In this document: one piece after another, positions 1-8,674 of the stretch
How the letters are laid out: the number at the start of each line of letters is the position of its first letter
How positions within the stretch are numbered: position 1 is the first letter of the stretch
NCBI RefSeq assembly: GCF_014041935.1
Contig: NZ_CP059491.1
Location: forward strand, 3,286,001 to 3,350,000
Reading direction: 5' to 3'
DNA length: 64,000 bases
Origin: Gordonia jinghuaiqii
GTDB lineage: Bacteria; Actinomycetota; Actinomycetes; Mycobacteriales; Mycobacteriaceae
The notes under the pieces: generated by a model
The model's database searches: none
What the model was told of the DNA's origin: nothing
Seen by the model: the letters and a program-made list of their open reading frames with translations, nothing else
Translations under genes and position numbers: made by a program

Positions 1-1355
1 TCTTCGGTGCGCGGGTTGTCGTCGGTGACGATGACGAGTTCGGCGCCGCGCGCGGCGGCGTCGCCCATGAGCGGACGCTTGCTGGTGTCGCGATCTCCGC
101 CTGCACCGAGGACGACGGCCACCCGGCCCGTCGTCTGTTCCCGCAGCGTCGCCAGGACTGCCTGCACGGCACCGGGTTTGTGGGCGTAGTCCACCAGCGC
201 GAGGAAGGGTTGTCCCAGGTCGATGCGCTGCAGCCGGCCCGGCACACTCACCGATGCGACGGCGTCGAGGGCCGTGGAGATCGACACCCCGGCCGCGTGG
301 GCGACGGCCACCGCGAGCAACCCGTTGGCCACGTTGTAGCGGCCGGGCAGCGGGATGAGGAGTTCGTGGTCGCCGTCGGGTTCGGTGAACGGTGTCTTGG
401 AGGTGCCATCCGCGGCGAGGTGGGACTCACCGGCGTGCCAGTGCGCGGGCGTCGGCCCGGTCGAGACCGTGATCGGCTGCAGGTGGGCCGCCTCACCGGG
501 GCGGCGCGCGAGTTCGGCCATACGTCTGCCCCATTCGTCGTCGACGCAGACGACGGCGCGGACCGCGTGGGTCGGAGACGAGGGGACGAACAGCTGCGCT
601 TTGGCGTCGAAGTAGGCGCGCATCGTCGAATGGAAGTCGAGATGATCCTGCGAGAGGTTGGTGAACGCGCCGATGGCGAAGTGTGCGCCGTCGACCCGTC
701 CGAGCGCGAGTGCGTGGCTCGACACCTCCATGACGACGACGTCCACGCCGTCCTCGAGCATCGCCGCGAGCAGTGCCTGGAGGGTGGGAGCCTCCGGTGT
801 CGTCAGCGTGCTCGGCTGGGCGACCCCGTTCACGCGCGTCTCCACCGTCCCGATCAGACCCACCGAATGGCCCGCGGCCAGCAGTGCGGCCTCGACGAGG
901 TAGGACGTGGTGGTCTTGCCCGATGTCCCGGTGATCCCGATCAGCTTGAGTCGCTGCGACGGGTTGCCGTACACCCGGGCGCTCACGTTGCCGAGGATGG
1001 TGCGCGGTGCGGGGTGGACGAGGACCGCGACGGCCGTCTCCGGCGGGAGCACGCGGGCGAGTTCGGCCCGGCCGGCCGGGTCGGTGAGGATGACTGTCGC
1101 ACCCGCGGCCACGGCCTGATCGGCGAACCGCGCACCGTGTGTGGCCGCACCGGGCAATGCGGCGAACAGGTCGCCCGGCGCCACCTCCTGGGCGCGCAGG
1201 GTCACCCCGGTCACGCTCGTCTCCCGGTCGGCGCCGCCGACGAGATCGAGTCGGGCACCGGTCGCCGTGGACAGCACGGCGACGGGTGTCGGTGTGACCT
1301 CGCGTGGCCGAATGGGTCCGCCGGCACGGCCAGATGATCGTCGACGAGACGCCAT
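1..1355 (-). CDS. murE: UDP-N-acetylmuramoyl-tripeptide synthetase MurE (3' end beyond window)
   Basis: Cytoplasmic Mur ligase that adds meso-diaminopimelate to UDP-MurNAc-L-Ala-D-Glu. The conceptual minus-strand translation gives an N-terminal substrate domain, the ATP P-loop GTSGKTTTS, the central-domain segment [14 protein letters not shown] and the C-terminal-domain stretch [12 protein letters not shown] followed by GAGGDRD. The frame is open to base 1, so the last few dozen residues (including the DNPR region, just reached) are cut by the window edge; this is not a pseudogene. ATG at 1355 is chosen because an AGGAGGCGAGGAG purine tract precedes it. It lies downstream of ftsI in the same direction, with about 207 bases between them, the usual division/cell-wall order. 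Identification rests on motif recognition. Confidence 0.95.
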   Translation of the reverse strand, partial: MASRRRSSGRAGGPIRPREVTPTPVAVLSTATGARLDLVGGADRETSVTGVTLRAQEVAPGDLFAALPGAATHGARFADQAVAAGATVILTDPAGRAELARVLPPETAVAVLVHPAPRTILGNVSARVYGNPSQRLKLIGITGTSGKTTTSYLVEAALLAAGHSVGLIGTVETRVNGVAQPSTLTTPEAPTLQALLAAMLEDGVDVVVMEVSSHALALGRVDGAHFAIGAFTNLSQDHLDFHSTMRAYFDAKAQLFVPSSPTHAVRAVVCVDDEWGRRMAELARRPGEAAHLQPITVSTGPTPAHWHAGESHLAADGTSKTPFTEPDGDHELLIPLPGRYNVANGLLAVAVAHAAGVSISTALDAVASVSVPGRLQRIDLGQPFLALVDYAHKPGAVQAVLATLREQTTGRVAVVLGAGGDRDTSKRPLMGDAAARGAELVIVTDDNPRTE

Positions 1356-1562
1356 GGGTGCTCCTCGCCTCCTCGTGTGTGGTCGGGCCTGGTTCAGGCT
1401 GTGGTGTCAGTGGGATGGGCGGTTACAGGTCGGGATCCCGGCGGGCCGGCCCGGCGCAGAATTGCACTTACGATACCGACCCGCGGATGGGCCCCCGCGG
1501 ACGCGTGTACGCCGGGCGGTGTCCGTGGGCGATATGCCCGGACAGCGCGGAGTGTGGTGTCC

Positions 1563-3527
1563 TCAGCGGGCGACGAGCGTCATTCGGGGCGCCGGCGGCG
1601 AGAGGGGCACCTGCGACCGCTGCAACATCCACGACGCGATGGTCGAGAACAGCGGGCCGGCCGACTGGCCGCCGGAACCATCGGAGCTGCGGCGCGGATT
1701 GTCCAGCATGATCCCGATGACGTAGCGCGGATCGTCCGCGGGCGCGATCCCCGCGAAGGTGATGTTGTAGTTCGAGTTCGAGTAGCAGCCACAGGACGGG
1801 TCGACCTGCTGGGCGGTGCCGGTCTTGCCCGAGATCTGGTATCCGTCGACAGCGGCCTTGGTGCCGGTGCCCATCTGCACGCCCATCGGATCGTCCTGCA
1901 CCACCGAGCGGAACATGTCGCGCACGGTTCGCGCAGTCGCCGGACTGACGACGCGTACGGGGTCCGGGCGGGCGCGGTCCTCGGTTCCGGCGCCGTCGCG
2001 TTCCTCGGAGACGAGGATGCGCGGCGGGATTCGCAGACCGTCGTTGGCGATGGCCTGGTACATCGCGGTCATCTGGAGCAGGGTCATCGACAGCCCCTGC
2101 CCGATCGGCAGGTTGGCGAACGAACCACCCGACCACTGGCTCAGCGCGGGCACCTCGCCTGCGCTCTCCGCGGGGAGTCCGACGCCGGTCCGCTGTCCGA
2201 GTCCGAAACGCTTGACCATCTCGGCGAACCGTTCCTCGCCGATGCGTTTGGCCAGCATCAGCGTGCCGACGTTGGACGACTTACCGAAGATGCCGGTGGT
2301 GGTGTACGGCTCGACACCATGCGGCCACGCATCGCGCACGGTCACCCCCGACATCCGGATGTCGCCGGGGACCTGATGCACCGTGTCGGGTTTGGTGAGG
2401 CCGTATTCGATGGCCGCCGAGGCCGCGACGAGCTTGTTGACCGAACCCGGCTCGAACGGCGAGGTGACCGAGGGGTTGCCCAACTCGGCGTGGGGCTGAT
2501 CGGCGAGCGGCTCCGAGGCGTTGAACGTGCCGTCGTTGGCCATGGCGAGCACCTCACCGGTCTGCGCGTCGAGCACCACCGCCGACGCCCCCTTGGCACC
2601 GGACGCCTGCTTGGCCTTCATGACCTGGCTCTGCACGAACCACTGGGTGTCGGAGTCGAGCGTCAGGCGCACCGTGGCCCCGTTCAGCGCGGGGTGCACG
2701 TTGCGCATGCTGCCGGGGATTATCGCGCCGTCGGAGCCACGATCGTAGGTCCGTGATCCGTCGGTCCCGGACAGGATCGAGTCGAGCGATGCCTCGAGTC
2801 CGATGAGTCCGTTGCCGTCGTAGTTCACGTCGCCGACCACGTTGGCCGCGAGCGACCCGCCCGGATACAGGCGGATGCTCTGGGGATCGGCGCCGACCTC
2901 GGGGAACTCCTCGGTGATCCGCGAGGCGACGTCCGGGCTCACCGAACGCGCGAGGTAGACGAACGTCTCCTCGCCGGTCACCTTCGCCAGCAGGTCCTCT
3001 TCGGAAATCGACCCGCCGAGAGCGACCGATACGCCCTTGGCGATCTCCCTCAGTCTCGTCTCGACATCCGGCAGTGACGGGTTCTTGCGATGTTCTTCAT
3101 CGATCGACTTACGAACGGCCTTGGGCAGGAACGTGAGTGAGCGTGCCTCGTCGGTGTAGGCCAACGGGCGCCCGTTGCGATCGAGGATGGCCCCGCGCTT
3201 GGCGGTGAGGACCTGCGTGTACTCGCGCTGCTGTGCCGCCTCCGCCGAGATCGCGCCGGCCTCGACGGTGTGCACGACGATCATCTTGACCGCCACCGCG
3301 AGCACCACCAGCAAGACCAGGATGCCCGCCATCCGAGTGCGGAAACCGAAACTCTGAGGACCGCCGAGGTGCCGCCAGGGACCTTTGCCCGATCCCCCGT
3401 CACCCGACCCACGCCGCCCGGATCCACCCCGGCCCGAGCCACCCGACCTCGCTCCCGGTGCGTTGCCGGGTCGGCGTCCCGGGCGAGACGGCCGAGGGCC
3501 GTGACGCTCGAAGGTCGCACGTGTCAT
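1563..3527 (-). CDS. ftsI: Septal peptidoglycan transpeptidase (PBP3/PbpB)
   Basis: Class B penicillin-binding protein that cross-links septal peptidoglycan. About 654 residues: a long basic, Gly/Ser/Arg-rich cytoplasmic tail, one membrane segment (about residues 67-90, ILVLLVVLAVAVKMIVV), a dimerisation domain, and a transpeptidase domain with SxxK (S362-V-N-K), SxN (S417-S-N) and KTG (K568-T-G). ATG at 3527 is taken as the start; an in-frame TTG at 3536 is an alternative, and neither has a clear Shine-Dalgarno. It follows the FtsL-like gene with a gap of about 120 bases. The extracellular catalytic order is complete, so the enzyme should be active. In mycobacteria the orthologue is PbpB. 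Confidence 0.95.
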   Translation of the reverse strand: MTRATFERHGPRPSRPGRRPGNAPGARSGGSGRGGSGRRGSGDGGSGKGPWRHLGGPQSFGFRTRMAGILVLLVVLAVAVKMIVVHTVEAGAISAEAAQQREYTQVLTAKRGAILDRNGRPLAYTDEARSLTFLPKAVRKSIDEEHRKNPSLPDVETRLREIAKGVSVALGGSISEEDLLAKVTGEETFVYLARSVSPDVASRITEEFPEVGADPQSIRLYPGGSLAANVVGDVNYDGNGLIGLEASLDSILSGTDGSRTYDRGSDGAIIPGSMRNVHPALNGATVRLTLDSDTQWFVQSQVMKAKQASGAKGASAVVLDAQTGEVLAMANDGTFNASEPLADQPHAELGNPSVTSPFEPGSVNKLVAASAAIEYGLTKPDTVHQVPGDIRMSGVTVRDAWPHGVEPYTTTGIFGKSSNVGTLMLAKRIGEERFAEMVKRFGLGQRTGVGLPAESAGEVPALSQWSGGSFANLPIGQGLSMTLLQMTAMYQAIANDGLRIPPRILVSEERDGAGTEDRARPDPVRVVSPATARTVRDMFRSVVQDDPMGVQMGTGTKAAVDGYQISGKTGTAQQVDPSCGCYSNSNYNITFAGIAPADDPRYVIGIMLDNPRRSSDGSGGQSAGPLFSTIASWMLQRSQVPLSPPAPRMTLVAR

Positions 3528-3649
3528 GGTCGTCAATTCTTCACCGCTTCAACGTTGTGGCACCGGATTTGGACCCGGCGGGTTGCAGATCGCCGCGAGA
3601 CGAGCGGCACACGGCAGAGCGCGGTGTGCCGGCCGCGCCGCCGGCGAAC

Positions 3650-4525
3650 TCACGGGGCGGGCACCACATTCGGCGCCGGGATCGGCGTGGACGGCGTCGG
3701 TCTCGCCGACGGTGACGGGTTCGCCCCGGCAGGCGCCGGCATCGGGTTCGCCCCGGCGGGCGCCGGCATCGGGTTCGCCCCGGCGGGCGCCGGCACCTGT
3801 TGCGAGGGTTTGGGTTGCGGGCTCGTCGGCTGGGGTGTCGAGGACCGGGGTGTCGAAGGCTGGGGTGTCGAAGGCTGGGGGTTGCCCGAGCCACCGCTGT
3901 CGGTGCCTCCGCCGCCGAGACCGATCGAGTCGTCCACCTGGCTCGGATCGATGGTGTCGGCCGGATCCGGCTTGAGATCCGGGTTGAGGTCGGCCATCGG
4001 TCGTCCCGAGGCCGGGGCCGGTTTGCCCACGATCTTCGGGCGCTTGGGATGCTCGACGATCATGCGAGCCGGATTGTCGGCCGGGATCATCCCGAGACGT
4101 GTTGCCTCATACGACAATTCGGGTGCGGAGTTGCCGGATTCGTAGGTGCGCTTCAACGCATCGCGCTGGTCGACGAGTGACTGATTCGCCGCTCGCTCGA
4201 TACCCAGCTTGTAGGAATCCTGCGCGGCCTTGGTCGACAACCACAGACTCAGGCCCAGACCGAGGACCAGCAGGGCGATGACCGGGACCACAAAGGGCGT
4301 GTGCTGCAGGCGCTCTCGCAGCGAGACGCCGGTCATCGAGAGTCCCCCACCGGTGCGGCGAGGCGTTGTCACATGACCGGCGGCGGTGCGCTTGGAGCGC
4401 CGGTCCAGTGCTCGCTGGGCTGCCCGCGATCGGGTGGCCCGCTCGGATTCGATGCGGGTACGGCGCGACCGTCGGGAGTCCCGCTCGGAGTCGGCGCGCG
4501 TCGGGGCCTCGTGCAGGATGGTCAT
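3650..4525 (-). CDS. FtsL-like septum protein with proline-rich tail
   Basis: Small single-pass protein in the ftsL position between rsmH and ftsI. Residues 1-75 are highly basic and cytoplasmic; one membrane helix follows (around residues 78-95, VVPVIALLVLGLGLSLWLS), then a short coiled-coil-like stretch with QSLVDQRDALKRTYES, as in FtsL. After about residue 165 the protein becomes low complexity: Gly/Ser, then PQPSTP units, then three copies of a nine-residue APAGANPMP-type unit encoded by a 27-base tandem repeat. The ATG lies 2 bases after the rsmH stop, so translation is probably coupled. The mycobacterial counterpart (Rv2164c) is also proline-rich. Role by inference: links the divisome to FtsI. 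Confidence 0.8.
   Translation of the reverse strand: MTILHEAPTRADSERDSRRSRRTRIESERATRSRAAQRALDRRSKRTAAGHVTTPRRTGGGLSMTGVSLRERLQHTPFVVPVIALLVLGLGLSLWLSTKAAQDSYKLGIERAANQSLVDQRDALKRTYESGNSAPELSYEATRLGMIPADNPARMIVEHPKRPKIVGKPAPASGRPMADLNPDLKPDPADTIDPSQVDDSIGLGGGGTDSGGSGNPQPSTPQPSTPRSSTPQPTSPQPKPSQQVPAPAGANPMPAPAGANPMPAPAGANPSPSARPTPSTPIPAPNVVPAP
3717..3797 (-). repeat. 27-bp tandem repeat, three copies, inside the FtsL-like gene
   Basis: Three adjacent 27-base units at 3717-3743, 3744-3770 and 3771-3797, nearly identical. They keep the reading frame and encode the APAGANPMP-type repeat of the extracellular tail. Shorter 15-base QPSTP repeats lie just downstream in plus-strand coordinates (about 3825-3880). 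Confidence 0.9.
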
Positions 4526-4527
4526 GC

Positions 4528-5511
4528 TCAGCCCTTCTCGACTCGTTCGATCGCCCGGACGCGCACCGGTGCGGATCGCGGATTGACGGCGAGCTCGTCC
4601 TCGTCGGCGCGCTCGGCGCCCCGGGTGACGAGACGGAACTTCGGCGCGGTGCCGGGCAATTCGACCGGCAAACCGCGTGGGGACGTGGAGGTGGTCCGGG
4701 CGGCGAACTCGTGCTTGACGATTCGGTCCTCGAGTGACTGATAGCTCATCACCGCGATCCGCCCCCCGACGGCCAGCGCGGACAGCGCTGCCGGCAGCGC
4801 CTCACGCAGGACGTCGAGCTCGTGATTGACCTCGATGCGCAATGCCTGGAAGGTGCGCTTGGCCGGGTGCCCTCCGGTCCGCCGGGTGGCTGCGGGAATG
4901 GAGTCGTAGAGCAGTTCGACGAGTCGCGCGCTGGTGGTGAACGGTTCCTTCTCGCGTTCACGCAGGACCGCGGAGGCGATCCGGCCGGCGAAGCGTTCTT
5001 CACCGTATTCGGAGAGGACGCGAGCGAGTTCGCCGTGGGAATAGGTGTTGAGCACGTCGGCGGCGGTGAGCGGGTCGTCGGCGTTCATCCGCATGTCCAG
5101 CGGCGCGTCGAGCGCATAGGCGAACCCGCGGCCGGCCTGGTCGAGTTGCATCGACGACACACCGAGGTCGAACAGTGCCGCATCGATCGTCTCCTCACCC
5201 GCAGCTGCGAGGACGTCGTCGATCTCGTGGAATGTCGCCTGATGCAGAGAGATCCGATCGGCGTACGGCTGGAGGCGCCGCCGGGCGATGTCGAGTGCCG
5301 ACGCGTCGCGATCGATGCCGATCACACGCACGAGCGGGAAGGTCTCCAGAATCAGCTGACTGTGTCCACCGGCGCCGAGGGTGGCGTCGAGGAAGACCCG
5401 CGGCTCGTCAGCATCCAGTGCGGGAGTGAGCAATTCGACGATTCGTGCACCCATGACCGGGATGTGCCCGTATTCGCCGGTGCGGCGAGAGTCGTCACGT
5501 GTGTCGTCCAC
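4528..5511 (-). CDS. rsmH: 16S rRNA m4C1402 methyltransferase RsmH (MraW)
   Basis: S-adenosylmethionine-dependent N4-methyltransferase acting on C1402 of 16S rRNA. The 327-residue product begins with HIPVM, then the SAM-binding motif [10 protein letters not shown], the conserved [11 protein letters not shown] segment, [14 protein letters not shown] and the C-terminal [14 protein letters not shown] block; its length is normal. The frame stays open far upstream, but family alignment and the GGGGGG purine tract select the GTG at 5511. It overlaps nothing; the FtsL-like gene starts 2 bases after its stop. The 197-base leader after mraZ folds into a strong hairpin structure (see the ncRNA entry). 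Confidence 0.95.
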   Translation of the reverse strand: MDDTRDDSRRTGEYGHIPVMGARIVELLTPALDADEPRVFLDATLGAGGHSQLILETFPLVRVIGIDRDASALDIARRRLQPYADRISLHQATFHEIDDVLAAAGEETIDAALFDLGVSSMQLDQAGRGFAYALDAPLDMRMNADDPLTAADVLNTYSHGELARVLSEYGEERFAGRIASAVLREREKEPFTTSARLVELLYDSIPAATRRTGGHPAKRTFQALRIEVNHELDVLREALPAALSALAVGGRIAVMSYQSLEDRIVKHEFAARTTSTSPRGLPVELPGTAPKFRLVTRGAERADEDELAVNPRSAPVRVRAIERVEKG

Positions 5512-5594
5512 GGAGAGCCCCCCATCGGCGTGTCGGCGGTTTCGGCGGTTGGTGAGGATCTGCGCATCTGCGCGAGCGGCGGGCTTCGGATGGA

Positions 5595-5655
5595 GCGGGG
5601 TCCCGACCCGATTCCGCACCTGGCGTTGGGGAAGTACGCCAGGGTCGGACCGGGC
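5595..5655 (-). ncRNA. Candidate structured leader of rsmH (mraW-type RNA)
   Basis: On the minus strand the segment folds as nested helices. An outer arm GGTCCGACCC pairs with GGGTCGGGACC (one bulged G), and inside it CTGGCG pairs with CGCCAG around an 11-base loop. In plus coordinates the outer arms are about 5599-5609 and 5642-5651 and the inner arms 5620-5625 and 5637-5642. An 'mraW' RNA motif has been reported upstream of this gene in actinobacteria; I cannot test membership against the covariance model, so the structure is observed and the family name is inferred. Confidence 0.5.
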
Positions 5656-5708
5656 CGAGGCCTCGTGCCACCCGAAAACGCGAGTGCCGACTCTGCCTTG
5701 TCTCTCGG

Positions 5709-6149
5709 CTACAGCACCGCGTTCAACGCGGCCGAGTTGGCTGCCGAGAAGTTCTCCTCGTGCTGGGTCTGGTACTCGTCCCACGCGGCCGAATCCCAGA
5801 TCTCGAGGTGATCGAAGCTGCCGAACACCACGCACTCCTTGGACAGTCCCGCATAGACCCGGTGGTCGCCGGACAAGCTGATCCTGCCCTGACCGTCCGG
5901 CCGCTGTTCTTCCGAACCGGCGAAGAACGTTCGCTGAAACGCACGCAGATCGGGGTCGTTGCGTGACGCCTCGACGATCCTCGCCGCGATCGCATCGAAC
6001 TCTTCGGTCCGATACACCGACAAGCTGTGGTCTTGGCCTTTGGTGACCACTACCCCTCCTGCCAGTGCGTCGCGGAACTTCGCGGGCAGCGTGAGCCGCC
6101 CCTTGTCGTCCAATTTGGGCGTGTAGGTGCCGACAAATCGCGGGGACAT
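5709..6149 (-). CDS. mraZ: Transcriptional regulator MraZ
   Basis: AbrB/SpoVT-like DNA-binding protein heading the division cluster; MraZ represses its own operon by binding direct repeats upstream. The product is 146 residues with the two SpoVT/AbrB-like halves typical of Mra[21 protein letters not shown] near the N-terminus and the second copy [19 protein letters not shown]. The ATG at 6149 has an AGGAGGTG ribosome site just upstream. Two perfect 10-base direct repeats lie 64-90 bases upstream of the ATG, which fits autoregulation. Length and motif order match the family. Confidence 0.95.
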   Translation of the reverse strand: MSPRFVGTYTPKLDDKGRLTLPAKFRDALAGGVVVTKGQDHSLSVYRTEEFDAIAARIVEASRNDPDLRAFQRTFFAGSEEQRPDGQGRISLSGDHRVYAGLSKECVVFGSFDHLEIWDSAAWDEYQTQHEENFSAANSAALNAVL

Positions 6150-6206
6150 GTCGACACCTCCTGCCCACTGAGTTCTGCGTTCCGGATCGCCTTACCCAGT
6201 GATGCC

Positions 6207-6239
6207 ACAGTACCCCACTTTCCACCACTTTCCACCCCC
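6207..6239 (-). promoter_or_regulatory. mraZ promoter with MraZ boxes
   Basis: On the minus strand two identical decamers GTGGAAAGTG follow head to tail and are followed by GGGG, then a -10-like TACTGT (plus 6207-6212). The 10-base period and GTGG core match known MraZ operators. The boxes occupy the -35 region, so bound MraZ would block polymerase. Confidence 0.75.
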
Positions 6240-6599
6240 AGCGCCCCCATCTCCTCCCCTCGACCACAAAGTCCCAGTTCAAGACGTCAAAAATTCGCGA
6301 CTCCCCGTGTGTCCCCGGTTCGTCGGTCGGCGTCATCAACCCTTGTTGCAAGTGATAGAAGGGGCGGTCTGACGCCTGCGGTGCCCTTGTGACCAGCGGT
6401 TGTGTACCGGTGGGGCGAAGTGGGGCACCCCGGTGGGGCGAAGTGGGGCACGCCGGTGGAGCGGGGTGGGGGAACGTGCTGAGGCGAGGCCGACGACGCA
6501 CGTGGGGAGGAATGAGGAACCCGCGGCAGTGGAGGCCAGACACGGCGGGGCACAGCGTTGCGAGGCTGCACAGTGCGGCTACACAGGGGCATACGCACG
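6240..6599. other. Long non-coding region upstream of mraZ
   Basis: No credible gene. It contains the distal mraZ upstream region, a CTTGTTGCAAG inverted repeat (about 6343-6353) and a G-rich plus-strand direct repeat of 22 bases at 6407-6428 and 6430-6451 with a third partial copy to about 6471. Each copy holds two GTGGG cores ten bases apart. The terminator of the DUF3040 gene closes the region. Confidence 0.6.
6407..6471 (+). repeat. G-rich 23-bp-period direct repeat
   Basis: Two exact copies of CCGGTGGGGCGAAG followed by TGGGGCAC start at 6407 and 6430; a third, degenerate copy starts at 6453. The GTGGG-N5-GTGGG spacing imitates the MraZ box period but on the opposite strand from the mraZ promoter. 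Confidence 0.8.
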
Positions 6600-6629
6600 A
6601 AAAAGCCGCGTGCTCGGCGGCACGCGGCT
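6600..6629 (-). terminator. Rho-independent terminator after the DUF3040 gene
   Basis: AGCCGCGTG pairs with CACGCGGCT (plus 6604-6612 and 6621-6629) around an eight-base loop; on the minus strand the helix is followed by TTTTT. It lies 75 bases after the DUF3040 stop codon. Confidence 0.85.
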
Positions 6630-6703
6630 GTGATCGTATGCGGTTGTGGGAGTCGAAGCGGGGGTCAGCCGATCGCCGACGAGGGGTCGTCGGGATCAGA
6701 GGA

Positions 6704-7102
6704 TCACTCCTGCTCAAACCTCCGGTTGAATCGTTCTTCCATGCGTTCCGACAGCTTGCGCTTGGCCTCCGGGGACGCGGACTGCTTTCTCCCGCCCCGC
6801 GATGACGAGGGCGCAGTCTCTGGCGAGTTGTCTCCCCAGAGGGCGAAGAGGCCCGCACCGAACATCACCAGGAAACCCAGAAGGCTGACGATGGGGAATC
6901 CGCCGATGGCGATGTCGACGATGAGGCCGCCGATGAGCATGACGAGTCCGATGACGAATACCGCCACCGCCTGAAGGCGACGACGAGCACTCGACCTACC
7001 CAGCCGTCGACGCTTGACACTGGACGCAAACTTGGGGTCTTCCGCGTACAGAGCGCTCTCGATCTGTTCGAGCATGCGTTGCTCGTGCTCCGAAAGTGGC
7101 AC
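6704..7102 (-). CDS. DUF3040 membrane protein
   Basis: A 132-residue actinobacterial membrane protein of unknown function, regularly found beside mraZ (Rv2169c position). The N-terminal [15 protein letters not shown] is the family hallmark. Two membrane helices follow at about residues 45-65 and 67-87, then a charged tail rich in Lys, Arg and Glu. The GTG at 7102 is chosen because it gives the conserved N-terminus and is preceded by GGAGAAGGAGG; an upstream in-frame start at 7144 would add 14 residues without a ribosome site. It has its own terminator, so it forms a single-gene unit separate from mraZ. Confidence 0.85.
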   Translation of the reverse strand: MPLSEHEQRMLEQIESALYAEDPKFASSVKRRRLGRSSARRRLQAVAVFVIGLVMLIGGLIVDIAIGGFPIVSLLGFLVMFGAGLFALWGDNSPETAPSSSRGGRKQSASPEAKRKLSERMEERFNRRFEQE

Positions 7103-7266
7103 CGACCCTCCTTCTCCCTGATCCGCGACGCCGACGACGGTCACCCGCGACCGGTAAGGCGTCTGCGCCTATCGTCCCATGATACGAGGTGAAATCGACC
7201 GCGACCACCATTACTCGCCGTTGCAGCCGACCAGGGCCCCCACGGGCCCCATAAGTGTGGCCGGTC

Positions 7267-7740
7267 TCACGCGGTTCGCCCGATCTGCGGCACTTGTCCG
7301 CCGAGTTTGCCTTGTTCATAGGCGATCACCATCGTCTCGACCCGGCGGAGGAACTCGAGGACGAGCAGGCGCATGCCGGCGACGCTGTCCGGATCGAGCG
7401 TTCGGATGATGCCCGACTCGATCTTCATGCGAACGGGCGACAGGGCCGCGAAGCGGGCGGCCGGCTGGGCCAGCTCGGGCGCGACCATCCCGATCCGGGT
7501 CCAGGCGTTCGACGTCTTGCGTCGCGTCGTCCCGATCGGCTCGTGCACGGCCAGCGCGGCGCCGGACGCGCGGAGCGCGACGAGGTAGAGCTGACGGAAG
7601 CGTTCGGCGTCGTCCTCAACCCCGTCGGCATTGTCGAGGAGGAGGTGGGCGCGTGCGAGCAGATCGCGCGCGCGTCCGACCATCGCCGGGTCCGCCGACG
7701 CGGGGCCGGTGGGACCATTGGCGGCGCGATGGCTGGGCAT
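7267..7740 (-). CDS. SAV_6107-family HEPN-domain protein, SOS-linked
   Basis: A 157-residue, all-helical protein resembling the actinobacterial SAV_6107 HEPN family: ARDLLARAHLLLDNADGVED, FRQLYLVALRASGAALAV and the aromatic NAWTRIGMVAPELAQ block are visible. HEPN proteins are often RNases or nucleotide-transfer partners; no catalytic R-x4-6-H can be assigned here. ATG at 7740 follows GAGGAGG at ideal spacing and is preferred, but the frame is open to an ATG at 7887 with a good-quality N-terminal stretch. A LexA-type box and a clear promoter lie at 7891-7942, leaving a leader of about 160 bases if the short form is used. The SOS link is inferred from sequence only. Confidence 0.7.
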   Translation of the reverse strand: MPSHRAANGPTGPASADPAMVGRARDLLARAHLLLDNADGVEDDAERFRQLYLVALRASGAALAVHEPIGTTRRKTSNAWTRIGMVAPELAQPAARFAALSPVRMKIESGIIRTLDPDSVAGMRLLVLEFLRRVETMVIAYEQGKLGGQVPQIGRTA

Positions 7741-7890
7741 GGCGTCCTCCTCGTGCTCATCGCCGCGGGCCGGCGGTCGTTTCTCGTTCTGGGCAGCGGA
7801 TTGACTCGGCCCGGCGGCAGACGCTTCCCTCGTCCGCCGCCGGACCGTGTCGTCGTGGATGAACGCGAACAGCTTGCGGAGGCACATTCA

Positions 7891-7942
7891 TCGAACATCC
7901 GTTCGACACGTTCAATATAGCTATCCACCCGCTTGTCTACAA
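7891..7942 (-). promoter_or_regulatory. SOS promoter: -35/-10 and LexA box for the HEPN gene
   Basis: Minus-strand -35 TTGTAG (plus 7937-7942), a 17-base spacer, -10 TATATT (plus 7914-7919), then 7 bases further the perfect palindrome TCGAACATCCGTTCGA (7891-7906). This equals the mycobacterial LexA consensus TCGAAC-N4-GTTCGA, placed across the expected transcription start. Confidence 0.85.
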
Positions 7943-7999
7943 GGCGTGTGTGACAGAACCGATTCATGAGGTAGTGGTGACGCAGGGAGTGGTCGGGCG

Positions 8000-8674
8000 G
8001 TGACGATCCGGTTGGTGAGCCTGAGCGGTCAGGACTCACGGGCGTGGCTCGAACCCGCGCTGGACATCTACGTGACCGCGATGGGGTATCCCCGCGGCAC
8101 CGAGGTCCACCGCGCCGGACTCTGGCGTGAACACATCGCCCGTCCCGGCTGGCACGCGGTGGGCGCGGTGGCCACGGTGTCGCCGCACGAGGCGCACACG
8201 ATGCCCGCCGCCCGGCGCCGCGTGGGCCCCCCGGTCGGCCGGGGGCCCGACGATCTCCTCGTCGGCATCGCCTATGGATACACTGGTGCGACCGGCCAGT
8301 GGTGGAACCAGCAGCTGCGGCTGGGGCTGCGCCAGACCGGCCGCTCGCCCGAGCACATCGAGGTGATCGCCCGCGATTACTTCGAATTGACGGAGCTCCA
8401 CGTGCATCCCAACGCTCAGGGCCGAGGTATCGGCCAGTTGCTGCTCGCCCGACTGCTCGCCGACCGCCCGGAGCGGCACGTACTGCTGTCGACACCGGAG
8501 ACCCCGGCCGAACAGAACCGCGCATGGTCGCTCTACCGGCGCATGGGGTTCTCCGATGTACTACGGCACTTCACCTTCACCGGCGATCCTCGCCCGTTCG
8601 CCTTCCTCGGCAGGCCGCTTCCGCTGGATCTGCGGGCCCCGGCCGCCGCCCCGACCGGCAACACGGGAACATGA
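8000..8674 (+). CDS. GNAT-family N-acetyltransferase
   Basis: A 224-residue acetyl-CoA-dependent acyltransferase in the Rv2170 position. The acetyl-CoA motif A, ELTELHVHPNAQGRGIG followed by QLLLARLL (about residues 132-157), has the Q-x-x-G-x-G/A core, and NRAWSLYRRMGF is the typical GNAT C-terminal strand. The GTG at 8000 is preceded by GGGAG about 11 bases away. In M. tuberculosis the relative has been reported to acetylate isocitrate lyase; that substrate is only a suggestion here. Its stop overlaps the next gene's start by four bases (ATGA), so the two are translationally coupled. Confidence 0.85.
   Translation: MTIRLVSLSGQDSRAWLEPALDIYVTAMGYPRGTEVHRAGLWREHIARPGWHAVGAVATVSPHEAHTMPAARRRVGPPVGRGPDDLLVGIAYGYTGATGQWWNQQLRLGLRQTGRSPEHIEVIARDYFELTELHVHPNAQGRGIGQLLLARLLADRPERHVLLSTPETPAEQNRAWSLYRRMGFSDVLRHFTFTGDPRPFAFLGRPLPLDLRAPAAAPTGNTGT

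Noticed and set aside
4528..6858. A 776-codon continuous frame covering rsmH and the mraZ region
   Set aside because: Only the last 327 codons match RsmH; the rest runs opposite or out of frame to mraZ and its control region.
7425..8525. Minus-strand frame overlapping the HEPN gene and reading through the GNAT gene and the SOS box
   Set aside because: It crosses the promoter and LexA box and has no conserved sequence; the HEPN frame is better supported.
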